Shown piece by piece: positions 22,218 to 36,200 of a stretch of 64,000 nucleotides of DNA (within the stretch, counting starts at the first letter, position 1; each line of letters begins with the position of its first letter). The stretch comes from Dimorphilus gyrociliatus (taxonomy: Eukaryota; Annelida; Polychaeta; Dinophilidae), in the NCBI GenBank assembly GCA_904063045.1, contig CAJFCJ010000021.1:806001-870000 (forward strand), written 5' to 3'. Under the pieces are notes generated by a model, which was not told where the DNA came from, did no database searches, and saw only the letters and a list, made by a program, of their open reading frames with translations. Both the position numbers and the translations under genes were made by a program.

Positions 22218-24810
22218 GCATAGTTTATATTTATACATTTATTTTCTTAGAAACCCCTTACAGTGACCTACTAGTTAAGCAGACAGGAAAAAGAAACTTT
22301 TTCTCCCTCTAATTAAAACATTATTGATACTAATTAAAGAGATATTGATTTAATTAATTGTTTTCTTTCTCCTCTGCAAAAGAAAAACTTGTAGATATGT
22401 AAAATTGAGATAGGAAAAAATACAGCTGCGCATTTGAACAGGGAATTAATAATATTACAACGTTTTTAAAATATTTCTATTAACACTTTTAATTCATAAA
22501 TGGGACTTTTAGGATTTGAATTTACACCTTTAATAAGATAATTGGCGTACAAACCACTTATCATTTGCTAATGTACATATTATATAGACAAAATAGAATA
22601 AGTCATCGCGTGCGAGAGCTTTTTGCAATTTATAAAAATAGATTATAGTAAATTAGTAAAAAGAATTTTCAAGAGGAAGCTAAAAATATAATAACAAGTC
22701 TCTGGAAGACAGTAAGGACTCGGGAGAAGCTGAAAGCTATGGCTAATTAGTTGGATGCATCCGATGATTATCAAATTAACTGCAGATGAACAACTTCAGG
22801 TAATAATTAAGGAAGGCTGACTCTTTCTCTCCTTTTGTACACGTATTGCTTAATGTCTTCATTTTTTGTTTATTTCGTATATCGTTCCCTGGATTTTTCA
22901 TTATATTTATCTATACAGTATATTTCTCACATCATCAAGCCCATTTCCTTCTAGAACTCTCTCTGTCTCTGTCCCTGTATCTGTCTCTTTTTCCTCTCCT
23001 TCAACCACCCTTCAACATTTTATTCATGTAGAAGAATTCTATTGTATGGTACTGAAATGATGATTTTTCTTTTTCATCATTAACGGCTCTCCCTAGATGA
23101 AATATATACTCTACATATGCTGTATATACACTGTATATATTCAATATAAGGCTATATAATATAAATATATGATGCGATTTAAAATAAATAGAATACTAAT
23201 GTCTATACAAGTCGGATCATTTGTAAGCATTAAATTAAGAAGTCAAATTAATGAAGATAGAAAGAGAAAAGTAGTATAAATTGGTATCACTTTGTGTTTC
23301 TACTATTCTTAGTTTCTCGTTCACTATTAACTCTTTTTCTTTTTCTCTTTCCCTTTTTCCCCATCCTCTCTCTCAATTTCATAAGCATACTATACTTTCC
23401 AAAGAAAATATTCCTGTTTGTTTGTTTAATGTAATTTTAAGATTGATGAGCGATAATAAATAAATAAATAAATCATTTAAATAGCTATAGAATTCAACTA
23501 ATCGTATAGTTGAGAGAAATATTTGATCAGATGTTTTGTATATAATATATGGCGTATAGAGTGATATGTAATTATGTGTACTATTGGTAAATGAAATAAT
23601 TACTTTTATATACTATATATATATATTATGTATATACTGCACATGTCTGATGAAAGAAGTGGAAGCTAGCCGGTACTAAATGAGCATCACGTAGAAGAGT
23701 AGTTATTACATTAAGTATTATATACTATCCTCAGGCTACTAGCGCAAAATAACTATGCATTCAACTGCTCTTTTACAATATAATCCTTATAGTATGTATA
23801 TAATGGACTATGCTTAGAAAGACAGACTTTTCTTTTATAGTAGAATCGTGTTAAGAAAGAAAAGATATCGTACCTAAGACAATGGCTAGAGTTTTAGTTG
23901 CTTTTTTCTCCCGTTTATTTGCTGTTTTATCTTTCTTTCTCTTCTTACTATTACGTAAATGGAAGTTAAATTTAGTAACGCTCTTCCCGTTACTTTCTTC
24001 TCTAATAGGTTCCACATTGCTTTCTACCACCTCAATAATAGCTGGTGCCGAATAACCCCCTGACTTCTTCCTATCGTCCGTTTCTTCGCTGGGAGCCGAT
24101 AAGGTACCGTCAGTATGCGGAACGGCGCCATCTGTCGTTGCATCTGTTCCATCGAACCTTTTAAGAGAGTGTGTCTCGGGTTTATTTTCTATAATTTTAG
24201 GTGTCCTATGATTACGGCGTTGTTTCTGAGCTCGAAGACGTATAACCCGAAATATTCGCCAGTATAGTATTATCATTATTATGCAGCTGTTTGTTAAATA
24301 AAAAACAAAGAATTAGTAAACAATCTGCAACCCATGGAAACCTATATCGTACTTTTGCGGTTGGCAAAGAATGATGTATATATATATATTCATATAGAGA
24401 ATATGTTTTCTCTTAAGGACTAGCCTCCTCAAATCCTTGTATATATATACTAATATATATATATATATATATATTTCTTTTCTGTATGTACTGTAGAGTA
24501 TATATCATTTACTCTAACATATGCTATACAAGTATACCTAAATCTCCTACTTTATCTTACTGCCTTTTCTTTTCTTTTCAGACTTTTTTTTTTATTCGCG
24601 TATGGAAACTATTAACTATCTCTGTATCTTCAATTTAAAGTAAAAGATTAAATATACAGTGAACTATGTAGAAAATTGGGAAATAGAGTATGCATAACGA
24701 ACATAGGCTTAGATTGTAGAAAAATAAATTTAAAAAAAAAGGGCTTAGGTAAGAGCGGAAGGGAATGGAAAGAGAGAGGAGAAATATTGGAGATCGAGCA
24801 AAAGATAGAT

Positions 24811-24858
<48 letters not shown>

Positions 24859-27800
24859 AGAGAGGGAGAAAGAGAAACCTTTTTTAAAACATTTATGAAA
24901 CAAATCTATTTTAAAACTAATGAATATCCTTATTGATTAATTGCTCATTTAATCATATACTGGATATAGTCAGTCTGGTTTATATTTAAAATAACTTTTA
25001 CTTTATTGTTCCTTTTTTTTTAAATGATAAAAGGCATTTTTTTGAATGATAAATGCTGCTTTCCTCTTATGACGTCATCTTTATTAAAAGCCGTAAATTC
25101 GTTCTTTTTTGTTATTTTTGGTTTTAATATTTTGTTGAAGAAAGCATCTTTATTCGAAATTTTTCTAATCTTTTAGATTTCTCTCTTCTATATTGTACAG
25201 ATTGCTTTAAGGAGAGAAGCGATAAACAGAAAGAAGATTAATATACTTGTTTATATCAATGATAGAAAGAAAGAGAAGGGGAAGGGGAACGATAAGCAGA
25301 AAAAGACAGAATACAGTATTCTGTATATTACGTGTTAAAAAATTACAATACCAATCGTATTCTGTATAATTGTCTCATTGTATGCAATTAAATAAAGGAA
25401 AAGAAAGTAAAGTTCTTGAATTTCTTCCAAGTATAATGATAGAATATTAAGATAAAAGAAAAGAGAAAATGTTCTTTCATTAATAAATTAATCAAAAATT
25501 GCATTACTCAGCATAAACAATTAATGAAAGAAACAAGTATGAAAAAGAAAGAAAAGAAACACTCCTCAACTTAAAAAGGAAAATAAAGACATTAGTAAAT
25601 AAATAGATAGATGGATGGATAGATAGATGGAGAGAAAGAAAGAAAGAGAGAAAGAATAAAGATATTCATTCATTAGTTGAATACTATAAAGAATATTAAT
25701 TGCGCTAATTAAAATAAACCTCTCTTAGAGTTTATACGCTACTTTTCCGTTATATAAACACTGTAAGATATATTTATATATACTTCCTATTATATACTTA
25801 GTAGGAATACTTGGAAAAACTGGAAATCAACATAACCAAACGCTTATTAGAAAAGTAGAATCGATAAGCTTTGAAGTTTTTCAACATGGTTTACAGTTGT
25901 TATATAGAATAATTTTTTTTTTATGAAATATGTAATTTGCGTGAGCATCTACTTTCTTTCGGTTGTGTATTTTACTTTAGCATGAGAATGTGGAACGTCA
26001 AAGAATTTCCTAATTGAAGAATGAGCGATGCTAATAAAAATGAAAATATGTTTTGTATTTATGTATACTTAAGTAGTAATAGATTAAATAGTATACACTG
26101 TCTATACAATGTCTACTACTTGTATAATTAGTATTGTACTGCGTTTATGTATTGTATATAGTACAATGTTTGCGCTGAACGTGAGCGTATATGTGAAAAT
26201 CTATTGCTTCTCTATGTACAAACAAACAATGTACGAGCGAGTGCGTGTGTATTTGTACTATATACAGTATATAGAGTATATATATATATATGTATATATA
26301 CATCTGAACTTATCTAATGTTGTATTTTTGTAAATATTTAGACGATTTATCGTTACAAGTGCATTCTATTCCGGATTTTTACCTCTCTCTAATTAAAGAG
26401 AACGTATAGACTATATATATATACTGTATATATAAATATAGCTCTCTTCCGCCCATATATTTAGATTTAGATTCAATTCAATAAAGATGAAAAAAGAAAG
26501 TTTTTAGAGAAAAGAAGAGATAAGAATACTTACGGAATATAAAAACTACCCATGGACGAATAGATAAGAAAATCGGAATTGTAAAAAATGCAGTTTTCAG
26601 GCGTCTCCTTTCTTGCATTTGTATAATTCATGCCGCAAGCGATTGGAAGACTAATAGCTATTGATACTATCCAAACTAATATTAACATCCCTTTAACTCT
26701 GCCTGTTTAATAAGAAAAGAGATTTATGTTATTTAAATAAAGAGGAAAAGTTAACACAACTAAGACGGTCTAATTTATTTTTAACAAAACATCTATTTAT
26801 TCCTTTCCTTCCTTCCTTTTTCTTTCATTCTTTATTCTTCTAACCATACCTTCACCTCCCGTCTCTCATTCCTATCTTTCAAATAGCAGTATCTAAGTCT
26901 ACTTTAGTACTTCTTTCGTGCATATTTTTTGTTGTCAAATTTTAATTAGCCATACCAGTAGAATATTTAAAAGAGTAGGAAAAGGTGAAATCGCTGATGG
27001 CATGCGCACCCAATTCAATTTATTTACCGCTCATATAAATTTTACTTATTTTCGTGTACAGTATATTGTCGTCTCATGTTTAAGCCTAGTTAATTATCTC
27101 TTTTCTCTTCTTATTACTTTTTAGATACAATAAAAGGAGAGAGAGAGAGAGAGAGAGAGAGATGGACAGATGCCTACACAAATATAAGAGAAGATAGAGA
27201 GGGAGAACGAATTCATGGGAACTGTAGGGCAGAGGGATTAGGGAGTATAGCGAGGTAAAAGAAAAAAAGAGACGTTACCTGAGTATTAAACAGTATTATA
27301 ATTGTTGTTAGTATATAGGTTTTTAAAGGAAATAGGTTGGGCGAAAATAATACACAAAACGCCTCTCTTTCTTATATTGGTATATATCACTTACAGTTCT
27401 GAAATAAAACATTACCTGCTATATAAAAAAAAGAAAAAACTGTATTGCCTGTCAGTGGCTTACGTTATAAATTGTAAAAATAAAATTGCAGTTGAGATCT
27501 GCAATTTTTTTCATTCTACTATAAAACTGAATCTTTTCTCTTTTTTGCTTTGGTTTTTATCCATAAATTATACTTTATCAAAGTACTAATTAAAGGGATA
27601 ACTTTCTTAAAAATGAAAGTAGAATTAAGTATGTAAAGTTGATTATATCTTCCCGGATGGAAACAAATTACTTTCTAAAATGGCCTTTTGCTTCCACTTA
27701 ACGGAAATCGAAGGGCAAAATTAAGTCAAATCTATATTGTAATGGGGTGTTTTTTAGTGTTTTGGTAAAAACTACCGATTATCATCTTTACAAGAGAATT

Positions 27801-29239
27801 TTATCCTTTCTTGTAAAATCTATGTAATCTATGGATAATTATTATCCTTGCGGCTTTAGTTGCTGTAAGCCCAACTGCTGGAACTTTTCATAACATTCTC
27901 TTTGCTATATTGCCCAAGGTTGTTAATTACGAATTCCTAAACGTTTTACGAGTAGCATCCGTTTCGCTACACTTCTCCAAAGGAAATAAGAAGTGAAAAT
28001 TTAACGGAAGATATCACTTATAAGGAAAACATCTCTCATCTCCTTTTAACCAAGCGAAAACAGATAACAAAAAGAATATCTATACGTAAAATTAAACTAG
28101 CTCCACCTGGCGACGAGATAATTAATTTCCCTTTCCCTTTGGAGCTGGCTTCTTAAATGATATCGGTTGAACGCCCTAACGTGTTTAAGTTACAAGTTCA
28201 TCATCTATTTTATAAAATCCAATTAATAAGAAGGAACTCGTTAGAAGATTCTGTTAGATTCTGTCGTTATAAAATACTGTTATATATCCTTTATCATACT
28301 CTTTGAGCTTTATTCATAATTTTTATTGTTCTACTTTTCATCATTTCTACTCCCGTCCTTCTCATCTCCCCTACGCTCTCTTTCTCTTACTTCTCGTGCA
28401 CACATGCGACTGTATATATAATCTCTTGATGGAGTATTGAAGTAAAGAGGGCCTAGAATAAATAAACGCCGAAGGCTAACCCTTAATCAATGTAATACGA
28501 TAACTTATTTCATTTAATTTACTTCAATTGCAATTGTACACGTTCTTACGCTTTTACTCGTAAGAAAAAATCTCTACGGGAGGGAGAGAACAAAGAGAGG
28601 TAGTAGAAAGGGAGGGGCAGTGGGAGGAGCAGGCAGAGAAGTAGGCAGATGAGGAATAAGGTATATAAATTAGATTGACAATTATATTGTAAGATAAAGA
28701 AAAGAGCAACAGGGTCAGAAACTTAGAGACATGAGAGAAGATGAAAAAGAAAGAAATAAAAGAGAAAGGAATGAGGACATGTATAATAATAGAATTATGT
28801 CTTGTCGAAAATTTTTCCTATTATCGGTTTTTAATTCTAAGAAGTATTTTAGTGGTAGCGTGTAAAAAGAAATCTATTTCCGGCTGTTAATGTTCTTTTT
28901 CTGCCAGACAGAACCTAGGTCCGTATCTTAAATTTGTAACGGACCAAGTATCTCTCCTCCTCCTCCTCCTCCTCCTCCTCTTTCTTTCAAAGAATCCCCT
29001 CTTGATACCAGCATTTGGCTTTAGATAGACAAAATTCCCATCTTTTATCCTTGAATTTTTTAACTATCTTTTCTAGTTTGATAAGAAAAGTATTGGGCTA
29101 TCGGAGATGTATGATGTATACAGACGAGGAAAAATATTACGAGTTGGAGAAAGATATACAAAATAAAATAAAGTAAAAGATAGAAAGAGTGAGAGGAAGG
29201 AAGGAAGGGAGTGAGGGAGGGAGATAGATAGATAGATAA

Positions 29240-29272
<33 letters not shown>

Positions 29273-30615
29273 AAGAGAGAGAGAATGGTAGCCGAAAATA
29301 ACAAAATAAGAAAATGGTCAAGGATAGCCAGAGTGAGGATAAATTCTATTTTGTTTTTTCTTATCTACTGTTTCTCTTTAAGCAAAGACCATTCCATCCT
29401 ATTACTTATCGATCACCGCGTGATGCAAAATGAATAAACTCGAAATATCTTCGCTTTTCTTAAAAGACTAATGATATTCTCATTAGTCTTGATTTACATC
29501 AATCAATGTCTCGTCCCACGTACAATACCCAAGACGAGAAGAAATTTCATAAAGTAAAAAATTATATGCCTATTCAACTTAACTTAACATGCAATGCGGA
29601 TTTGTATGTTTTTCAAGATAGGATTGCTCTAGGGAAAATAAGGGAAACTTACGCCTCTTTACCCCTTCAACACTACTCTTGCTACTTCCTCCTAGTTTAT
29701 TCATTTATAAATTCAAACATTCGTCATTTCGTAAATGATATCCGGTGTGCTTAGTACATTATGTATACATTATTAACTTCTTATATAAACTGGGCATGGT
29801 CAATACCGTAAGGTCATACTTAATTAATGCGCTTCATCGGAATCACTGGAATATGTCCAAGAGACAATAAATTAACGTTTTTGTAGGACTCTTAGAGGTC
29901 ATGGGCCAAAAGACGCTTAGAATAATTACGAAATCGACACAATATTATTATTAATATAGCCTCTATTATTGTTTAAGTGCACCTTTTTCTTTTCAACTCG
30001 TTCCCTCCCACCTCCGTCTCTTTCTTTTTTGTTTTTTCTTTTTGCCTCGGCTCTTTTTTCCCACACACTCTCTCTCTTTCTCTCTTTCTCTCTTCTTCTT
30101 CTCCTTTGATAAGTAATTTTTTCCTATTAACAAAGGGATGGAAACTTTTTTGATTCAATCCTTGTTAATTGTTAGGAAATACTTTATCTCCTTATCATCT
30201 TATATAATATTAAACGATGTAATATCATTAAGAATTTCTTATCAAAGTAATAATTAACATTCCCAAGGGATTGGAAAATCTATTCAATTTAAATAGAATT
30301 TTAAAGGTTTAACTTCAAAAATATCTATTTAACTATGTAACTAATTTTTAGTTGAATTATATATGCGATATACTGTATATACTGTATATAGAACACCAGC
30401 GTTACTTCATTTTCTATGACCTGCCAAATTAGGAGGAAAAATTGAGCTATAACTAGTTTTAGAGGCTTTTTCTTTGATAAATTTTTGTGTGAAAAATATC
30501 CTCTTAATTTACTATTCGAATATTTTCACATCATTACTTTTCCTAAACACATTTAAACTTTTAATTAACTCTTTTTTTTACCCCTTTCTTTCTTTTTCTT
30601 AGTCGCTCACTCACT

Positions 30616-30658
<43 letters not shown>

Positions 30659-31748
30659 GCTCACACACACACACACACACCCCTATTCCTTCTTCCTTTC
30701 ATTCAATCTCTTCTCTCGTCTCTAACCATCAATACACAGACCGTCTTAATTACGTAATATCATATCTATTATAAATACTAATTATGTTTAAAAATATTTC
30801 GTAATGAGGAAGGTAAATAGGAAAAAAATGGGGAAGAAAAGAATATTCCCCAGCAAAAACAAACGAACCAGAAGATTTGTGTCTGGCGTACTTGATAGGC
30901 TGAGTGACGGCGATGAATCGATCAACAGATATTGCAGTCAAATTGAGAATCGACGCCGTACAACCCATTACGTCCGTGGCAACCCAAGCGTCACAGAGTA
31001 TGTCACCCAACTGCCACTTGTTGTTATTCACCTGTTCACCGGACGTTTCCAAACTAATTATACTTTCTCATAATAATATTGAATATATATGAATAAACTG
31101 TATGGATACATATATATATATATACTGTATATATGAAACTAAGAGTATCCTGTATATATATTAGTATATAAATATACTGTATATGTATGTTGAAATGTGT
31201 AAATTGCGTGCTTATCTGTATAATCTAGTATAAGAGTACACTATTGCTGTATGGTTGTAATGTCTGTTTTGTAAAACCTAAGTTTTTCAAAGTTACGTTC
31301 TGGGAAAGTATTTCAATATAAAATTACCTCAACGTAAACAGCAAGCGGCATTACACACATGGCAACGACAATATCGGCAATGGCTAGAGAGACTATAAAG
31401 TAGTTTGTCGCCGTCCTTAATTGGCGTTCCCTCTACAATTTCACATTTTTTTTATTAAAATATATTTTATTGCGAAATTTTCCACTTTTCTTTCAAGGAT
31501 TCCCTCCTTAAGGACTTTTCTTTCTTTTTCCCTTTTTTCTTTCTTTTTAATAGTTTACTTTATTATATTTATAATTCAAATTTGATCTTTTTTCTTCCTA
31601 AGTTTAGCGAACAAGAATTAAAACACTACTGTATCTGTTTTTTGTATTGTAATGGCTTACTCTTTTTCTTTTCTCTCTATTTATCTATCTACATCCTCTC
31701 TCTTAATTCTATCTATCTCTTATCTCTCTCTCTCTCTGTCTCTCTCTG

Positions 31749-31797
<49 letters not shown>

Positions 31798-32391
31798 ATC
31801 CAACGTAACTGTTAGTTTGTTAGGAGGCTATGTTTTGCCACGTGACTTTTCTTTACTAACAATAATGGAGTAAGAAAATTACTAGGTAGATAGAGGTAGT
31901 ACGCCTTCTATGTCAACTTTGTAGACTTATTAGACAAGTCGTTGACCCTTCTTCTATCTAGCAAGTAGGTCTGTATAAATGAAGCGATAAATGAAACTCT
32001 GATCTGGTGCATATTATTTAAAGCATATGAAATTCTCGTCAATTTATCATCGAGGAACATAAAAAAGGACGTTTTCTGATTCTTATTTAATTTACGAATA
32101 TCACGTGATTTCTCCCTTGTATTTTTTGGCTTAGTTACATAGAGTTAATCCTTGAAGGAGAATGGAAATTCCTTGAGCAGTTATATTCTGTTTGAAACTT
32201 ACGTAGACGCTTAAAACCACTAGCACGTTTCCAAATATGGTAAAAGCAGGAAAGAATAACAATAATAATTTAACAAGCGCCAAATCAGCTTCTCTGTTGT
32301 CTGTAGAATTCGTTGAGTAAGTAGAATTCGGCAAAAAGTCAAATAAGTCGCCATACAATTCGAAGCCTCGCCCAGTCGAATTCTCGTTCAT
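21391..32391 (-). CDS. DRD2-like: D2-like dopamine receptor (class A GPCR), complete, 7 exons
   Basis: A plasma-membrane amine receptor, predicted Gi/o-coupled from its long third intracellular loop and short tail. Exons are 32391..32203, 31432..31328, 31031..30869, 26702..26534, 24286..23874, 21817..21700 and 21508..21391, in phases 0,0,1,2,1,2, giving 424 residues. The N-terminus has sequons at Asn4, Asn22 and Asn28. Class A anchors are Asn55 (1.50), Asp83 (2.50), Cys111, Asp118 (3.32), Trp163, Cys190, CWVPFF at 352-357 and NPIIY at 399-403. [13 protein letters not shown] closely matches D2 TM3. [11 protein letters not shown] keeps all three catechol-binding TM5 serines (201, 202, 205). The ionic-lock partner Glu335 sits in [15 protein letters not shown]. 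The tail ends FGCGES, with Cys421 a candidate palmitoylation site. Oddities: DRF replaces DRY at 135-137, and Asn replaces the D2 His at 6.55. The exon 3 acceptor (gaacag|GTG) has a weak pyrimidine tract and its end donor (g|gttcgt) is non-ideal, but both are forced by phase and homology. Confidence 0.95.
21818..23873. other. Dopamine receptor intron 5
   Basis: The donor is ttag|gtacga and the acceptor ctacag|GT. A (TA)n tract lies at 22165-22211, and a palindromic CTAATTAG near 22744. Several copies of the TATACAGTATA element occur around 22150 and 23110-23145. No exon was seen. Confidence 0.55.
22165..22211. repeat. (TA)n microsatellite
   Basis: About 23 TA units in dopamine receptor intron 5, preceded by a TATACTGTATA element. 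Confidence 0.9.
24287..26533. other. Dopamine receptor intron 4
   Basis: Donor cc|gtaagt and acceptor aaacag|c. The intron holds a (GA)n tract (24814-24852), GATA/GATG runs near 25600-25630, a full CRE (25070-25077), and TATACAGTATA elements near 26265 and 26419. The 86-codon frame over the GA tract is repeat-driven. Confidence 0.55.
24814..24852. repeat. (GA)n microsatellite
   Basis: About twenty GA units followed by imperfect GGGA units. A purine-only strand that could adopt triplex structure. Confidence 0.9.
26703..30868. other. Dopamine receptor intron 3 (4.2 kb)
   Basis: The largest intron of the gene. Repeats are (GA)n at 27138-27162, (CCT)n at 28955-28981, GATA then GA at 29222-29270, and (CT)n with (CA)n at 30618-30681. 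An unusually non-repetitive open stretch of 54 codons (27832-27996, plus strand) has no start codon or clear acceptor and is not called. Confidence 0.55.
30618..30681. repeat. (CT)n and (CA)n microsatellites
   Basis: About nineteen CT units, then TTTTGCT, then about ten CA units, 190 bp downstream of receptor exon 3 on the transcribed strand. Confidence 0.9.
31433..32202. other. Dopamine receptor intron 1, with a long CT repeat
   Basis: Donor TAC|gtaagt and acceptor ttgtag|AGG. A long CT tract (31721-31796) dominates. Phe/Ser/Leu-rich open frames here are its translation and are not genes. Confidence 0.65.
31721..31796. repeat. (CT)n microsatellite, longest in the window
   Basis: About 36 CT units with a few GT/GC interruptions. 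On the receptor's sense strand this reads as a GA tract. Confidence 0.9.
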
Positions 32392-33202
32392 TTCCGATCT
32401 TACGAATTAGCTTTTGTACTGGAATGAAAGTCGATTTGTTTGTCGTTGACGTACTTTTTTTTATTAGTTCGGCCTAGATGATATTTTATTAGTAGCGTAA
32501 AACGGTGATTGGTATAGGGGAATAAAATATTAGATCAAACTAGAAATACAGAATAAAGATGTTCAATCTTTAGTTGGATTTTCGAATATTCTTTATTAGT
32601 GATTTCATATTTTCTATGGATTTTTATCTATATTTACTGTCTATTCTCTATGTACTGCATTACAACTGTATGTAGGATACATCTATATAAACCTTTAGTA
32701 CTATTCCGTTAATATTACAACTACTTTTTTCATTTGCTTGTCACACTCTGGCATTTGTTGTTGCAGACTGCAAAAAAATGTTTAATAGGCCGAAATGCAA
32801 GCATCTGGGAATTGGTCGTTACTATGACAAACTTTTGATATTTCGTACAATTTGTTAGGACAATTCTACGCACACATTCATTTTTTTTTCGTATTATGCC
32901 TTTTGTTATAAAGAAAACAAACCAAAAAGAAAAGAAAAAGAAATAGAACGCAAGCCAAATGTAATGATTCAGCAAGATTACCTTTTGTCTCTTTTTTTCT
33001 CTCTTTCTTATTTATTTATTAATTTTTCCTTATTTTTTATTTTCTTTTTGCCTTAACAATATAACAAAGGAAAAAAGAGAGGTGTGGTCAATCAGTAGAA
33101 TATAGATAGAGAGGTGTGTTTATAGTAGATAAACTGGACCTATAGAAATATATGAATAAAATATGACAAAACTCCTATTGAATGGAGGACTTGTATATAT
33201 AA

Positions 33203-33234
<32 letters not shown>

Positions 33235-36200
33235 GAATTTGTATTAGAGAATGTTTACATTGTTACTAGAAAACATACACACGTATCTGTACATCAATCG
33301 CTTCCTTTCTATTACAACTTATACTCTATTTGCTGAAAATGGAAAAGTCAACTGCAAGAACTTGAAATAATTGGCACGAGATGAATGCTATATTATATGA
33401 CAAACTGTCCAGTCAAACGTCCTAAATAATTATAATCAGATCAGTCATTCGTCCCAATATTTTTTACGATTGTCAAAAGAGTCTCAAATATTCCTGATGA
33501 TACATTCCGCCTATTAATGATAACAGTAGTAGTTTATGTATGTAGATTTAACATTGGGTAAATGAAATTGCTCAAATATCACATTATAGCTTGTATTAAG
33601 TTAGATAATTTCTTTTTAAATCTTTAATTTATCAACTTTCATGTCATTTTACACTTACGTAATTAAAAATTACTAAAAAAGATGCACTAGCACGGTCAGC
33701 CTACCTTCGTAGGACGGACTGCTTCTGTTGTTTTGAACAGCCTGTTTCTTAGTTACGTCATATGTAAAAAAAAACAGTTTCGTGACGAATGGTTTTGTGT
33801 CTATTATAAATTAGATAATTAGTCAATTAATTAAATTATAGGCGTAATTTATTTCGGTCTTTTCATTTTTTTTTCTTTTACATAAAAAGGAAAAAAGTAA
33901 AGAGAAAAGAATTTAGGTCAATAGAAGAAAAATAATGAAAGAAAAACTTAAAAAAAAAAAAAATTATTCAAGTAGAGCTTTTAAAGTTATAGATAGATTT
34001 TATTTATTTTTACAAACGCGTTTATATATGGATTGTTTGTCTCGGATAAACTTGGACAAGCTAGTACTTTACTTTAATTGAAAATACAAGTCTAATGTAC
34101 ATAAAAGTATATTGATAAACGATTCCCATTTTAAAAAGCTTTGTAAATAATTTAAAACTGTTCAGTTTGTTAATTTCGTTTGTCACGCCTTACATTTTTA
34201 TCTAGGGCATTAAAAGCTAATCTTTTTATTCTCAAAATCTATAAACTCTGCCGATAAGGCGGAGAATGTAAATGAAAAGAAATTAATCATCTATCCAACT
34301 AGCTGACAAACCCTATCTTATTCCTTTCCTTCTTCTCTCTTATCTGTAGACTTTTACAATACAATAACAACCCGTATACGGGTACGTCCTAAGTCGGACA
34401 CCTCTCTTTACTCTTCTTCTCCTCCCCTCTCCACCGTGTCTGCCAGTTGTTTATTTTTAGACATTTTAGACATATAACTTTTAATAATTCGATCCTAAAA
34501 CTCAAACTAATAAGGCTCAAACCAATACGTGTTTATTATTTATTTCTCGGTAGGGAAACGTTCTAACGTTTGTTTGTCGTAGTCTTTTTAATATAGAAAT
34601 TTATATAAACACATCAGTTAAATGCCAGTTGAAAGCATGTTTGTCATTTTGTAAAGTTAAGCGAATAGTTAATTAATTTATTATTATTATTGAAGAAAAA
34701 AGGGAAAAGAAAAAATAAGCCTGGAAATCTCTTTAGATAAGATATCATCTTTAGCTTTTTACACATTTCTTTAGAAATACATTTTCCTCAGTTTGTTTTC
34801 CTTAGATTGCCAACTTATTTCAAACTTTGTACAAGATTTGGTTTGTAATACTATATGCTAGTTTGCCCTGTTTTCTCCATAATTATCTGAAAATAAGAAC
34901 TCTTCCCCTTTCTACATGCCAGTTTTATGAACGTTTAAAGTTCAATCTGTGGGTTAGTTTAGCTAATCCTTGTTGGTCATTTTCTAAGAATTACTGATTA
35001 ATTATTCATCCAATTAGAGACAAGACTATCTACGAAAGTAAACCTAGCATACTTACATATAAACACATACATACACACTGGCAGACATACACGCACGCGC
35101 ACACACACACTCGCAAATAGAGAGAAAAATAAATTTAATTGAATAAGAAATCGCAAGTCATTTCAGTAAATATTGATATACGGCAGATTGGTACAATAAA
35201 GAAAATTATCTCTTATTAACGGTAAAACATCTTATCTATAGAGTATAAGAAAACATACATCTGTATTTATATATGAATATATAATCAAGACTAGGAATAG
35301 AAGAGGACAAAAGAAGGGAATACAGGAAACGTTGAAGAGGACGCGTATAAGAATATATCGAGCTAATTAAGTGCAATAAAATTAGTAGAGTAAATTCGTT
35401 GTATAAATTAGGCGATGGAACATAAGGATTCGATTAGTTCCTTTGTTCAAAGATTTCTAAGGAGAAGAGCTGTAAAAAGGAAACTTTTTTTCTTTTTCTT
35501 CTTTTCCTCCCTTCCCTTTTTTCGATTAGAGAATAGCGCACATATCTACTGTATACTTTCTATTAATTGAGGTAAATGGGGCCGAATCATAATCTTTTAT
35601 TAATAAAGACTATCGTTAAAAAAGATTAGTGATAAATAATGAAAATAATAAACAAACAAGCAAGCAAGCGCACTTTTCCTGAAGAGTGAAAAAAGGGCAA
35701 CAGGAGGAGGAGGAGGAGAAAGAGAGTGTAAGTATTGCAACAATGGGACGTTTTTTTTGTCTGCTAAGAGCTACGAGGATAGAGAAGAAGAAATTGATAA
35801 CAAGTATCGATTTGTTTTGCGCCATCAACAAACAATTGTTTAACCACTCGAGCATTAAGTTATTTTTTTTTGTATTTAGCTTAAGTTCCTATTATTTCAC
35901 CAATTGTTAATATTAATTATGCTTTAGAGACAAAATTTGACCTAAATAAAAGAATAAAACAACGTTTTTAACTTGATACATATTTATGCTATAATAAGCA
36001 TTGCACAGTACATATACGGTAGTATTCATACGTTCTGTGTATTGTGTATATGACAAACCTTAATACTTATAGATTAATCACTTAAACTAATACTTAAATT
36101 AAAAGTAGCTCTTTAAATAAATATTAAATACACCAATACATTATAAAGCCACTACAGTGGTTATACGAACCCGTTTCATAAATTATCCGATCCATTAAAA

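Noticed and set aside
27832-27996. 54-codon open run on the plus strand with a membrane-like start ([13 protein letters not shown]) inside dopamine receptor intron 3
   Set aside because: It looks more protein-like than its surroundings but has no start codon, no clear acceptor and no family I recognise. Worth a blastp; not supportable as a gene.
31582-31873. Overlapping Ser/Leu-rich frames
   Set aside because: Translation of the CT microsatellite in dopamine receptor intron 1.
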